A stretch of 64,000 bases of DNA from G963676795 sp963677215 (GTDB lineage Bacteria > Desulfobacterota > Desulfuromonadia > Desulfuromonadales > Geopsychrobacteraceae). The translations under genes and the position numbers were made by a program. The stretch spans positions 1,612,001 through 1,676,000 of the forward strand of contig OY781919.1 in assembly GCA_963677215.1 (NCBI GenBank), written 5' to 3'. The first letter of the stretch is position 1, and each line of letters starts with the position of its first letter. This document shows, one piece after another, positions 8,019-18,459 of the stretch. The notes below the pieces were generated by a model, which saw nothing but the letters and a program-made list of their open reading frames with translations, was not told where the DNA came from and ran no database searches.

Positions 8019-9083
8019 TTAGAGCAGAGTGACCCAGTTGTACTTATCAGCAGCTTTGCCGTACTGGATAGCGGTGAGCTTGTCGTAGAGCTCCAGGGTC
8101 AGTTTGCCCGGCTTGCCGTCACCCACCTGGATCTGCCGTTCCTTGTAGCAGAAGGAACCGACCGGGGAGACGACAACCGCGGTACCTGTGCCGAAGGCTT
8201 CCTTAAGGCGGCCGCTGGCGGCCCCTTCCATGACCTCGTCAACACTCAAGGCGCGCTCTTCAATTTCGTAGCCCATCTCTTTGAGCATGGTCAGTGCCGA
8301 GCGCCGGGTGATGCCGTCAAGGACGGTTCCCTTGAGTGGTGAGGTGACGATCTTGCCGTCGTAGAGGAAGAGCATGTTACTGCTGCCAACCTCTTCAACA
8401 TATTTTCTCTCTTTGGCGTCAAGCCAGAGCACCTGGTCGAACCCCTTTTCTGCCGCTTCCTTGGCAGCGAGCAGGCTGGCAGCGTAGTTGCCGCCGGTCT
8501 TGGCTTCACCGGTGCCCCCTTCGGCTGCGCGGACATAATGATCCGAGATCCAGATCTTGACCGAATTCAGTCCGCCTTTGTAATAGGCTCCGACCGGACA
8601 GAGGATGATGTAGCAGAGGTATTTGTTGGCCGGACGAACGCCGAGGACGGCTTCGGTGGCGATCATGGTCGGGCGGATGTAGAGGCTGGTTCCGAGGTTT
8701 TTCGGGATCCAGTCCTGTTCCAGTTTGACCAGTTCGAGCATGGAGTTGAGGAGAAACTGCTCGTCAACTTCGGGCATGCACAGGCGCTTGGCGCTCAGGT
8801 TGAAGCGCGCAACGTTGTCGGCGGGGCGAAACAGACCGATCTGGCCATCCGGACGACGGAAAGCTTTCAGCCCTTCAAAGATCTCCTGGGAATAGTGCAG
8901 GACCATGGCAGCCGGATCGAGTGAAAAGGGTCCGTATGGCTGGATGCGGGCGGAATGCCAGCCCTTGCCGGTGTCATATTCCATGACAAACATACGATTG
9001 GTGAAAAGTTTGCCGAAGACCAGTTGGTTTTCGTCAAAGTCGGCTGGTTTCGGGTTGCTCAGTGGCAAAATCTGAAGATCCAT
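8019..9083 (-). CDS. ilvE: Branched-chain amino acid aminotransferase
   Basis: A PLP fold-type IV aminotransferase of 354 aa that interconverts leucine, isoleucine and valine with their 2-keto acids using glutamate. Recognisable family segments are FEGLKAFRR, SLYIRPTMI, the PLP lysine in EAKTGGNYAASL, and VEEVGSSNMLFLY, followed by GITRRSALTM. Length and motifs fit the BCAT type II (human-like) subgroup. A GTG at 9095 extends the frame, but that codon overlaps the AAGGAG ribosome binding site, so the ATG at 9083 is preferred. It is separated from the glt operon by 272 bp, so probably has its own transcript. No terminator was seen behind it. Confidence 0.93.
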   Translation of the reverse strand: MDLQILPLSNPKPADFDENQLVFGKLFTNRMFVMEYDTGKGWHSARIQPYGPFSLDPAAMVLHYSQEIFEGLKAFRRPDGQIGLFRPADNVARFNLSAKRLCMPEVDEQFLLNSMLELVKLEQDWIPKNLGTSLYIRPTMIATEAVLGVRPANKYLCYIILCPVGAYYKGGLNSVKIWISDHYVRAAEGGTGEAKTGGNYAASLLAAKEAAEKGFDQVLWLDAKERKYVEEVGSSNMLFLYDGKIVTSPLKGTVLDGITRRSALTMLKEMGYEIEERALSVDEVMEGAASGRLKEAFGTGTAVVVSPVGSFCYKERQIQVGDGKPGKLTLELYDKLTAIQYGKAADKYNWVTLL

Positions 9084-9268
9084 GGCTGCATTCACTCCTT
9101 GCTGAGATAAGGAATTCTACTTAGCACAGCTCCTGCTTTGCTGCAAGAATATCCTTTGCCTTACGGCAAGTTCCGGATGCAGAGGTTGCAGACTGTAATC
9201 TTTGTTGAGAGAGCGGTAATACTTCGCTATTCTTGATTCATTCCGTTCGCAATAAGGGGGCAATGTCA

Positions 9269-10822
9269 ATGCAGACTAAAGAAGAGGTTCTGGCTAAGGT
9301 TATCGAGGGCGGTTCGTTGCCGACCCTGTCAACCGTTGCCTCGACACTGATCAATATCACCGGTAAGGAAGAGACGACGATCTACGATATCACCAAGCTG
9401 ATCGCGCAGGATGTCTCGCTGTCGACTAAGATCCTCAAGGTCGTCAATTCGTCTTTTTATAATTTCCCGAATGAGGTCGGAACCATTCAGCAGGCGGTGG
9501 CGATCCTGGGAACCAACGCAGTACGCAGTCTGGTTCTGTCCTTCTCCTTTCTCAATATGGAGCGCCCCAAGCACGGTGCCGGCTTCAGTTATGAACGGTT
9601 CTGGGAGGAGTCGCTGGCTGCGGCGGTTGCATCAAAGCTGATCATGGCCAAGGTGAGCGATCAGGACCCGGAAGACGCCTTTACCGTCAGCCTGTTGCAG
9701 AACCTGGGCAAGCTGATCCTGGCCTGTGCCTTCAAGGAACAATATGACGCCCTGCTCGAGGAGGCGGACGGAAGCGAGCAGCGCCTGCTGGAACTCGAGG
9801 AAGAGCGGCTCGGGGCCAGCCATGCCTATATCGGTGCCGAGGCGGCTAGGCACTGGAATTTCCCGGAAAGCCTGCGGGTTCCGATCGGCTGTCACCATGA
9901 TCCGGCCAGCTGTGATGTCAAGGACTCTGCGCTGAAGACGGTTGTTCAGGTTGTTCACCTCGCGGCGCTCTGCGCCAACATCATGTATTCCGGCAAGCCG
10001 ATCGATTATCACGCGCCTTTTCGTGAGCGGGCGCGCAAGATGTTCCGCCTGGATGCCAAGGCGATCGATGATATTCTCGCCCGGGTCGATGTTGAAGTGG
10101 CCAAGGCTGCCGACTATTTCGGACTCAACATCAAGGGGACGGCGTCAATTCCGGAGCTGCTGCAGCAGGCCAATATCGAACTCAGCCTGCTCAACATGAG
10201 TTACGAGCAGATGAACAGGGAGCTCGTTCAGGCCAAGATGAAGCTTGAAAAGCTGACGACCGAACTGGAGGAGAAGAACAGCTATCTGGAAGGGATCGCC
10301 AACCTCGACGGCCTGACCGAGATCTATAATCATCGCTATTTTCAGGAATTTCTTGATCGGGAACTGAGCCGTTCGCAGCGTCTCGAGAGTCAGCTCAGCC
10401 TGATCCTGACCGATATCGACAACTTCAAGAAGTTCAACGATTTTTACGGTCATCAGGCTGGCGATTACGTGCTCAAGGAGTTTGCCGCACTCTGCAAAGG
10501 GCTGATCCGTGAATACGACTTGCTCGCCCGTTACGGTGGTGAGGAGTTTGTTGTTGTCCTGCCGGAGGCCAGCGCCGCAGACGCCGAGGTGGTGGCTGAG
10601 AAGCTCCGTGCCGCGATCGAGGCCCATGATTTTTCCTACGCTGGCGAGAGTTACAGGGTGACCAGCAGTTTCGGGGTCGCCGTCTTTGATCCAGGACCCA
10701 AGCCGCTAAAGAAAAACGAACTGATCGAGCGTGCCGACAAGGCGCTCTATCAGGCCAAAAAGAAAGGGCGTAACCGGGTTGAGGTCTTCACTGAGAAGAG
10801 CGGCTGGTTCGGCAAGAAGTGA
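9269..10822 (+). CDS. HDOD domain and GGDEF diguanylate cyclase protein
   Basis: A 517-residue cytosolic signalling protein. Residues ~10-210 form an HDOD domain (LPTLSTVASTL, LSTKILKVVNSSFYN, CHHDP), a degenerate HD hydrolase fold used as a signalling platform. A coiled-coil-like linker (~295-345) joins it to a GGDEF domain. The active loop reads RYGGEEF, and the RxxD inhibitory site (REYD) lies five residues before GGEEF, so it should make cyclic di-GMP and be product-inhibited. No membrane or receiver domain was seen. The start was chosen at 9269 because GGGGG (9256-9260) lies 8 bp upstream; a TTG at 9233 and an ATG at 9263 are alternatives. Confidence 0.88.
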   Translation: MQTKEEVLAKVIEGGSLPTLSTVASTLINITGKEETTIYDITKLIAQDVSLSTKILKVVNSSFYNFPNEVGTIQQAVAILGTNAVRSLVLSFSFLNMERPKHGAGFSYERFWEESLAAAVASKLIMAKVSDQDPEDAFTVSLLQNLGKLILACAFKEQYDALLEEADGSEQRLLELEEERLGASHAYIGAEAARHWNFPESLRVPIGCHHDPASCDVKDSALKTVVQVVHLAALCANIMYSGKPIDYHAPFRERARKMFRLDAKAIDDILARVDVEVAKAADYFGLNIKGTASIPELLQQANIELSLLNMSYEQMNRELVQAKMKLEKLTTELEEKNSYLEGIANLDGLTEIYNHRYFQEFLDRELSRSQRLESQLSLILTDIDNFKKFNDFYGHQAGDYVLKEFAALCKGLIREYDLLARYGGEEFVVVLPEASAADAEVVAEKLRAAIEAHDFSYAGESYRVTSSFGVAVFDPGPKPLKKNELIERADKALYQAKKKGRNRVEVFTEKSGWFGKK

Positions 10823-10996
10823 AAGGTCAGTCATAAACTGTGAGCTGTAAGGGACGGGCAGTTAAGTGCCGTCCTGCTGTGGACTTTTTTGTTGATTTGT
10901 CAGATAATGACAAGCTCATTGGTTAACGAAGCACGGGGTGGCAGAAGTCGACCTCGTGCTTTTGTATTGAGTAGACAAGCAAGAAAAGGAATGCAA

Positions 10997-12394
10997 ATGC
11001 TTGATCAGAAGATTATCGCCACTTTGGAACAGATCTGCGGCAAGGAACATGTATCGACGCTTAAGGCGGACCTGATCTGCTATTCCTACGACGCGACCCA
11101 GAAGCAGTTTCTGCCCGATGTCGTTGTTCACCCGGCCAATACTGAAGAGATCAGCCGGATCATGAAGCTGGCCAACGATAATGGTTTTCCGGTTTTCCCG
11201 CGTGGCGCCGGCAGCGGTTTCACCGGGGGCAGCCTGCCGGTTGGCGGCGGGGTGGTCATGGTTCTGACCCGTCTCGATCAGATTCTTGAGATTGATGATG
11301 AAAATCTGGTGGCAACGGTTGAGCCCGGCGTGGTGACCGAGGACTTTCAGAAAGCTGTTGAAAAGGTCGGACTCTTTTATCCGCCCGATCCTGCTTCCTT
11401 GAAAATGTCGACCCTCGGCGGCAATGTTGCTGAATGTGCCGGTGGTCCGCGCTGCGTCAAGTACGGGGTGACCAAGGATTACATCATCGGCCTTGAGATT
11501 GTTACCCCGACCGGCGATGTCATCAAGACCGGGGGGCCGACCATGAAGGGGGTTGTCGGTTACGATCTGACCAAGCTGATCTGCGGCAGCGAGGGGACTC
11601 TGGCCGTTATCACCAAGATTGTTGTCAAGCTGTTGCCGAAGCCGGAAGCCAAGAAGACCATGCTGGTCCTCTTTGACTCGATCGATGGCGCTGCCCAGGC
11701 GGTATCGGCGATCATCCGTAACAAGATCATCCCGACCACCCTCGAGTTCATGGATGGCCGGACCGTTGACTGTGTCCGCCAGGCGACCAGCCTGGAACTG
11801 TCTGAGCAGGCCAATGCGGTGCTGATCATCGAGGTCGATGGCGACCGTGAGTTCCTTGATAAACAGGCTGCGAAAATCGCCGAAATCATCAAGCCCCTCG
11901 GCGTTGTCGATACCAAGATTGCCGAGACTCCGGAAGAGAGCGAGGCTCTCTGGCAGGTGCGCCGCTCAGTTTCGGCCTCGTTACGCCGGGTCAATCCAGA
12001 CAAGTTCAACGAGGATATCTGTGTGCCGCGTTCCAAGGTTCCTGAGATGATCCGTAAGATTGACCGGATTGCCGACAAGTACGGTATTCCGATCGTCAAC
12101 TTTGGTCATGCCGGTGACGGCAATATCCATGTCAACGTCATGATCGACAGCAAGATCGAAGGGGAGCAGGAAAAGGCCGACAGGGCTATTGAAGAGGTCT
12201 TTGCCGGGGCTCTCGAGCTGGGTGGAACCATGAGCGGTGAGCACGGCGTCGGTATCATGAAGGCTCCTTACCTGCAGATGGAGTTGGCTGATGCGTCGAT
12301 CGACTACATGAAAACCCTCAAGCGGGCCCTCGATCCGAACAATATCCTGAATCCGGGGAAGATCTTTCCCAGCGACAGGGCCGTACAGCACTAG
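10997..12394 (+). CDS. FAD-linked oxidase, glycolate/D-lactate dehydrogenase type (GlcD-like)
   Basis: A 465-residue FAD-binding type 4 oxidoreductase. The FAD domain shows FPRGAGSGFTGGSLP and GGNVAECAGGPRCVKYG; the C-terminal substrate domain has NFGHAGDGNIHVN, and the end motif GGTMSGEHGVG is typical of GlcD. Expected to oxidise a 2-hydroxy acid (D-lactate or glycolate) and pass electrons to the FeS partner encoded 40 bp downstream. The upstream-extended frame (from 10889) lacks family sequence; AGGA at 10987-10990 places the start at ATG 10997. Substrate cannot be decided from sequence. Confidence 0.9.
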   Translation: MLDQKIIATLEQICGKEHVSTLKADLICYSYDATQKQFLPDVVVHPANTEEISRIMKLANDNGFPVFPRGAGSGFTGGSLPVGGGVVMVLTRLDQILEIDDENLVATVEPGVVTEDFQKAVEKVGLFYPPDPASLKMSTLGGNVAECAGGPRCVKYGVTKDYIIGLEIVTPTGDVIKTGGPTMKGVVGYDLTKLICGSEGTLAVITKIVVKLLPKPEAKKTMLVLFDSIDGAAQAVSAIIRNKIIPTTLEFMDGRTVDCVRQATSLELSEQANAVLIIEVDGDREFLDKQAAKIAEIIKPLGVVDTKIAETPEESEALWQVRRSVSASLRRVNPDKFNEDICVPRSKVPEMIRKIDRIADKYGIPIVNFGHAGDGNIHVNVMIDSKIEGEQEKADRAIEEVFAGALELGGTMSGEHGVGIMKAPYLQMELADASIDYMKTLKRALDPNNILNPGKIFPSDRAVQH

Positions 12395-12434
12395 AAGGTA
12401 ACTTGCCCGTTTGGGCGGTGAAAGAGATAGCTTA

Positions 12435-13694
12435 ATGGCAAAACTTAAAGATCTGGAAGAATATCGCGCTGAGATAGAACAGTGCGTCAAGTGTGGAGCC
12501 TGTCGGGCCCATTGTCCGGCTTTTGGCGCAGTCAAGCATGAAGGGCGGGTTGCCCGGGGCAAGATTGCCCTGGCGGACTCACTGCTCAAAGGGGAGATCG
12601 ACCTCGAGGAACGTTTTCTCCTCGATATGTCACAGTGTCTGCTCTGCGGCAGCTGCTTCGGCCAGTGTCCGAACAAGGTCAAAACCGAGGATATCGTTGC
12701 CGCAACCAGGCGGGAGATCGCCAAACGCAAGGGCTTATCGACCTTTGGCAAAGGGGTGTCGACCGTTCTCAAGCACCAGGGGCTGATGAACACGCTGGCC
12801 AAGAGCGGTGCAGCCTTTTCCAGGCTGCTGTTCAAAAAAGTGCCGGAAGGAAGTGGCCTGCGTCTGCGCTTCCCGGCCCCTTTTATCAGCTCTGACAGGA
12901 CCTTGCCGTCGCTGACCGGCAAGCCATTCCGTGAGCGTCATCCCGAGGTCATTGAGGGGCAGCCTGGTGCGCCACGCGTCCTGTTCTTCACCGGTTGTGG
13001 GATCAACTACATGTATCCGGACAGTGGTGAGGCCCTGCTCAAAGCGCTTAGATTTCTCGGCGTAACGGTGATTATTCCCAGGGATCAGCAGTGCTGCGGC
13101 TTGCCGGCGGTTTCTGCCGGAGCGGCCGACACAGTCGAGTCTCTGGCCGAAAACAACCTGGAGATGTTTGCCAAGCATGAATACGATTATATCGTCACCG
13201 CCTGTGCTTCCTGCCATTCCGGTCTGACCCAGATCTACCCGGATATGGGCGAAGAGTTCGGCGCGCTGAAGGACAAGGTCCGCGACATCTTTGTCTTCCT
13301 GGTCGAGCAGGGGCTGCCGGAGAAACTGAACGCATTGCCTAAGGCCGCTTCGCCACTCAAGGTGACCTATCACGACCCCTGCCATCTGCGGAATCATGGC
13401 ATAACCAAGCAGCCGCGGGCTATTCTTAGGGCTTTGCCGCAGGTCGAATACATCGAGATGGAAAACGCCGGCAGCTGTTGCGGCCTCGGAGGCACCTACT
13501 CGGTCTATCATTACGACACCAGCAAGAAGATCGGCGCGAAAAAGGCCGACAATATAATGTCCAGCGGTGCCGATCTGGTTGCAACCGACTGTCCCGGCTG
13601 CATCATGCAGCTGCAGGACAATATCAATCACGCCGGAGGCAAACAGCAGGCCTTACACATTCTCGACCTGCTCGCTGAGGCGTTGCCTGACTGA
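12435..13694 (+). CDS. Fe-S electron-transfer subunit of lactate/glycolate oxidase (GlcF-like)
   Basis: A 419-residue partner of the upstream flavoprotein. The N-terminus has two 4Fe-4S motifs (CVKCGACRAHCP and CLLCGSCFGQCP). The C-terminal half carries two CCG-type cysteine-rich domains (QQCCGLPAV with CASCHSG; GSCCGLGG with CPGC), like heterodisulfide reductase subunit D and GlcF. It presumably passes electrons from FADH2 to quinone or a membrane acceptor. ATG 12435 gives the family N-terminus; the ribosome binding site (AAAGAG) is weak. It forms a two-gene operon with the FAD subunit. Confidence 0.9.
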   Translation: MAKLKDLEEYRAEIEQCVKCGACRAHCPAFGAVKHEGRVARGKIALADSLLKGEIDLEERFLLDMSQCLLCGSCFGQCPNKVKTEDIVAATRREIAKRKGLSTFGKGVSTVLKHQGLMNTLAKSGAAFSRLLFKKVPEGSGLRLRFPAPFISSDRTLPSLTGKPFRERHPEVIEGQPGAPRVLFFTGCGINYMYPDSGEALLKALRFLGVTVIIPRDQQCCGLPAVSAGAADTVESLAENNLEMFAKHEYDYIVTACASCHSGLTQIYPDMGEEFGALKDKVRDIFVFLVEQGLPEKLNALPKAASPLKVTYHDPCHLRNHGITKQPRAILRALPQVEYIEMENAGSCCGLGGTYSVYHYDTSKKIGAKKADNIMSSGADLVATDCPGCIMQLQDNINHAGGKQQALHILDLLAEALPD

Positions 13695-13719
13695 AAAAAC
13701 AGGGATAATCAAAACCTGA

Positions 13720-13820
13720 CTCACGCGAAGGCGCGAAGAAGAGAAGTTTTTAAAATCAAAAAGCACAGACTCGGCTTTTGGTTTCGCTTCAAAAAGATTG
13801 TCTTCGCGGCTTCGCGTGAG
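13720..13820. repeat. CGCGAAG inverted-repeat element, copy 1
   Basis: Terminal inverted repeats of 20 bp (13720-13739 and 13801-13820) differ at one base. The left arm reads CTCACGCGAAGGCGCGAAGA, i.e. two CGCGAAG units. The ~60 bp between them is A+T rich. Two related elements lie at 14824-14921 and 22153-22245. It sits between the glcF-like gene and the K+ channel gene. Confidence 0.8.
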
Positions 13821-13931
13821 AAACAGGTGTCTGGTCTTTAGGTTTTTTTTCAGCCCCGCCTTCTACATCATCTCTTTGAAACTTCCCCTGTCTTGGTTAA
13901 ACTGATCTGAACATGTCGCCAAGGAGAAGAG

Positions 13932-14753
13932 ATGCAGCCAGAATCATCGCCCCGGACCGTTTTTCGACATCGACTGCATGAGATTATTTTTGAAGCGGAT
14001 ACTCCCGGCGGAAAATTTTTCGATGTCGCCCTGATCCTCTGCATCATTCTGAGTGTCATTGTCGTCATGCTTGACAGTGTTGCCTCCTTTCAGCGTAGCT
14101 TCGGAGCGCTTTTTTATCTGCTCGAATGGGTGTTCACTCTGCTCTTCACCCTCGAATATCTTCTGCGCCTCAGTTGTATCGGCCGGCCGTTTAAATACGC
14201 CTTAAGTTTTTATGGTATCGTCGACCTTCTGTCGATCTTGCCGACCTATATCGGTCTCTTCCTCGTCTCCGGAAAATACCTGCTGGTCATCAGGATTCTG
14301 CGCCTGTTGCGGGTTTTCAGGGTGCTGAAGCTGGCCCAGTATGTCGGTGAATCGAATAATCTGCAACGCGCCCTGTGGGCCAGTCGGCGCAAGATCTCGG
14401 TCTTTCTGCTCTCGGTTTTCGTGTTGATGATCATTTTCGGATCGGTGATGTATATCATCGAGGGGCCGCAACGCGGTTTCACCAGTATCCCGCGTTCGAT
14501 CTACTGGGCCATCGTGACCATGACGACAGTCGGTTACGGGGATATCTCACCGCAGACGAGCATGGGACAAGCTTTGGCTTCCCTCGTGATGATTCTTGGC
14601 TACGGAATTATCGCCATTCCGACAGGTATTGTGACAACCGAGCTGGCTTATTCAAAGCGGGTATCGACCCAGGCCTGCCCCCAGTGCGGCAAAGAAGGGC
14701 ATGAGTATGATGCTCATTTTTGCAAGCATTGCGGTTCTGTGCTGAATCCCTGA
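13932..14753 (+). CDS. Voltage-gated-type potassium channel with C-terminal zinc ribbon
   Basis: A 273-residue six-TM ion channel subunit. The hydrophobic segments are preceded by a charged cytosolic N-terminus. The fourth segment (IRILRLLRVFRVLK) has regularly spaced arginines as in a voltage sensor. The pore loop carries the K+ selectivity filter TTVGYGD near residues 197-203. The C-terminal tail ends in a CxxC...CxxC zinc ribbon (CPQCGKEG, then CKHCGS), which is not part of the classic channel and may be a cytosolic assembly or sensing domain. AAGGAG lies 7 bp before the ATG. It stands alone between two copies of the CGCGAAG repeat. Confidence 0.88.
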   Translation: MQPESSPRTVFRHRLHEIIFEADTPGGKFFDVALILCIILSVIVVMLDSVASFQRSFGALFYLLEWVFTLLFTLEYLLRLSCIGRPFKYALSFYGIVDLLSILPTYIGLFLVSGKYLLVIRILRLLRVFRVLKLAQYVGESNNLQRALWASRRKISVFLLSVFVLMIIFGSVMYIIEGPQRGFTSIPRSIYWAIVTMTTVGYGDISPQTSMGQALASLVMILGYGIIAIPTGIVTTELAYSKRVSTQACPQCGKEGHEYDAHFCKHCGSVLNP

Positions 14754-14823
14754 TAGTCGTGCTCGTAAAGTTACAGGTGGGAGGCTTATTGAGTCCTTGT
14801 CTGGAGGGTACAGAGAAAATATA

Positions 14824-14921
14824 CTCACGCGAAGTCGCGAAGATCGCGAAGAAAATCTTTTTGAAGTTGAAAATAGTTAGCCCGGTTTTCTAATTTTAAA
14901 AACTTCGCGGTTTTACGTGAG
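14824..14921. repeat. CGCGAAG inverted-repeat element, copy 2
   Basis: The left arm from 14824 contains three CGCGAAG units (spaced by T and AT). The right arm (14903-14921, CTTCGCGGTTTTACGTGAG) is a diverged complement. Same size and layout as copy 1. It lies between the convergent K+ channel and ABC binding-protein genes. Confidence 0.75.
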
Positions 14922-14933
14922 TCAGTTTTTAAC

Positions 14934-14971
14934 AAAAAATGCCGACTGAAAGGATTCAGTCGGCATTTTTT
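14934..14971 (-). terminator. Bidirectional intrinsic terminator
   Basis: A 17-bp perfect stem (GCCGACTGAA core flanked by A6/T6) with loop AGGA. T runs follow on both strands. It lies 20 bp after the stop of the minus-strand ABC binding protein and could also stop plus-strand transcripts from the K+ channel gene. Confidence 0.85.
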
Positions 14972-14991
14972 GCTGCTTGATTTCCGAGCTC

Positions 14992-16263
14992 TTAGAGCAG
15001 GGTGATCTGCTTGGTGCCGGTCAGTGGAATCTCCGGATGACCGCCGTTGTAGACGACGTCCATTTCGTATGGGAACTTGGTTCCCTTGCGCCACTGGCCA
15101 CCAACCAGCGGGGTGCCGCTGTAGTGCTCGTCATTGTAGTCGATCGGGCCGACCATGGTGTCGAGTTTGGTCTCGGAGATCGCTTTGAGGACGGCTTTCT
15201 TTTCAAGGGTGCCGGCGCGCTTGAGAGCGTCGGCGATGATCTCGTAGCCAGCGTACTTGAAGCCGAGAGGAGCAACCCATGGTTTGCCGGTTTCTTCTGT
15301 CCAGCGATCACAGAGTTGCGCTGCAGTCATGCCGTCCAGAGACGACTGGAACGGGTGGAAACGGCTCCACCAGTTTTCGCAGAGCAGACCTTCACCAAGG
15401 CTTTCGCCGATTGCTTCGACGTCAGATGGGAACAGAATCGCCTTGCCGATGGTGGCCATCTTCGGTTTGAAGCCCTGCTGGGCGGCCTGGCGCCAGAAAG
15501 TGACGAAATCCGGTGGAATCATGATCCCGGCGATGATTTCGACATTTTCCTTCTTGAACTTGCTGATGATCGAGCTGAAGTCTTTCAGACCGTAAGGGAA
15601 CTGGCCCGGATCGACGACCTTGAAGCCTCTTTCCCTGGCAATCTTGTTAAACAGCGGGTTGAAGGTGACGCCGTCCGGGTCCGTCTGCCACAGGAAACCA
15701 ACGGTTTTGTTGTGCTGTGCGGCCATCTCTTCCCACATGCCGAGGTAGACATTGATGATTCCTTCGTTGGTCCAGTGGGCATGGTAACACCAGTCGTAAG
15801 GACCACCGGACAGCCAGGCGCCGACAGGGGCGTCGAGGGAGACACATGGAATCTCGAAGTTATCGCACATTGCGGAGACCGGAGCAACGGTGTCCGGAGT
15901 GTGAAGCACCAGCATGATGTCAACTTCGTCCTTAAGGATCAGCTTTTGGGCAACTTCACCTGCCAGAGTCGGGCTGGACTGGGTATCGACCAGTTTGATC
16001 TGAACCGGAAGTTTTTTGCCGGCTTCCTTGATGAAGATCCCACCGTCCTTGTTGATCGCTTCCAGGGCAATCTTGTCTACCCATGGAGTGGCTTCACCAA
16101 AAGAAGCGAGTGGGCCGGTCGACGGGTTCGGGCGGCCGATCAGGATGTAGCCACGCTTGGCGGCACGAGCCATGGCAGGTTTCAGCAGTCCGGTGGTACC
16201 AAGTGCTGCACCACCGACGGCCATATTTTTGAGAAAATTACGGCGAGAAATGTTTTTGCTCAT
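14992..16263 (-). CDS. ABC transporter substrate-binding protein, Tat-exported (LivJ/K-like)
   Basis: A 423-residue periplasmic binding protein of the type 1 fold (Peripla_BP_6), the family that binds branched-chain amino acids, amides, urea or aromatic acids. The N-terminus has a clear twin-arginine signal (SRRNFLK followed by a hydrophobic stretch and AMARA cleavage region). The mature protein begins IGRPNPSTGPLASFGE, the usual first strand-loop of the family. No permease or ATPase gene is adjacent, so it must pair with a distant transporter or act as an orphan sensor. The ligand is unknown. tatA at 29882-30082 supplies one Tat component. Confidence 0.87.
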   Translation of the reverse strand: MSKNISRRNFLKNMAVGGAALGTTGLLKPAMARAAKRGYILIGRPNPSTGPLASFGEATPWVDKIALEAINKDGGIFIKEAGKKLPVQIKLVDTQSSPTLAGEVAQKLILKDEVDIMLVLHTPDTVAPVSAMCDNFEIPCVSLDAPVGAWLSGGPYDWCYHAHWTNEGIINVYLGMWEEMAAQHNKTVGFLWQTDPDGVTFNPLFNKIARERGFKVVDPGQFPYGLKDFSSIISKFKKENVEIIAGIMIPPDFVTFWRQAAQQGFKPKMATIGKAILFPSDVEAIGESLGEGLLCENWWSRFHPFQSSLDGMTAAQLCDRWTEETGKPWVAPLGFKYAGYEIIADALKRAGTLEKKAVLKAISETKLDTMVGPIDYNDEHYSGTPLVGGQWRKGTKFPYEMDVVYNGGHPEIPLTGTKQITLL

Positions 16264-16595
16264 GATTGACCTCTCTTGTCTCGTATAGAGTTCGAAGGAT
16301 AATCATCCGCAACAGCGGTACTTTAATTGCGTCACGGATCTCGAAGAACGGAATCAAGTTACATATAGAACAACAACATTTCATATAGCACAAATGCACA
16401 GTCGTGAACAAGTGAAAATAAAGATTCCATAACTTTTTCAGTCAAGAATCGTTGCGATGGTGATTGAGCGTGATAAAAACTGACATCTGGATACTAAGGT
16501 GGCTAACTAGAAAAGGCGCGGGGTGGTAACCCGCGCCTTTGAAGACATCTCTGAATGTGGGATATGAAATTATAAATATCACTGCGAGTCGTGCG
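16264..16595. other. Intergenic region between the ABC binding-protein gene and uup
   Basis: 332 bp. It holds the leader/promoter region of the minus-strand binding protein (the A+T-rich part around 16340-16450) and the uup terminator hairpin (16512-16540). No gene was recognised, and no specific promoter could be fixed. Confidence 0.4.
16512..16540 (-). terminator. Terminator after uup
   Basis: An 11-bp perfect stem AAAGGCGCGGG / CCCGCGCCTTT with a 7-base loop. On the minus strand a short T run follows. It lies 56 bp downstream of the uup stop codon. Confidence 0.7.
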
Positions 16596-18371
<1,776 letters not shown>

Positions 18372-18409
18372 ATATACTCAGGTTTGATAGGGGCAAACTA
18401 GCCCCCCTC

Positions 18410-18459
18410 AGCCCCCCCTGTGTGACAGGAGGAGCGAGCTTGACGAACAGGGGGGAGCT
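18410..18459. repeat. G/C-run inverted repeat after the FG-GAP gene
   Basis: AGCCCCCCCTGT (18410-18421) pairs with ACAGGGGGGAGCT (18447-18459) around a 25-base loop. It touches the stop codon of the FG-GAP gene and could act as a transcription or decay barrier on the minus strand. No T run was seen. Confidence 0.45.

Noticed and set aside
13720..14921. The repeat copies as a CRISPR array
   Set aside because: They are hairpin-type elements ~1 kb apart, not short direct repeats with regular unique spacers.
18385..18459. A cyclic-di-GMP riboswitch suggested by GGGGCAAACTAG
   Set aside because: It lies downstream of the minus-strand gene, lacks the conserved GEMM core and tetraloop-receptor sequences, and the G/C runs fit a simple inverted repeat.
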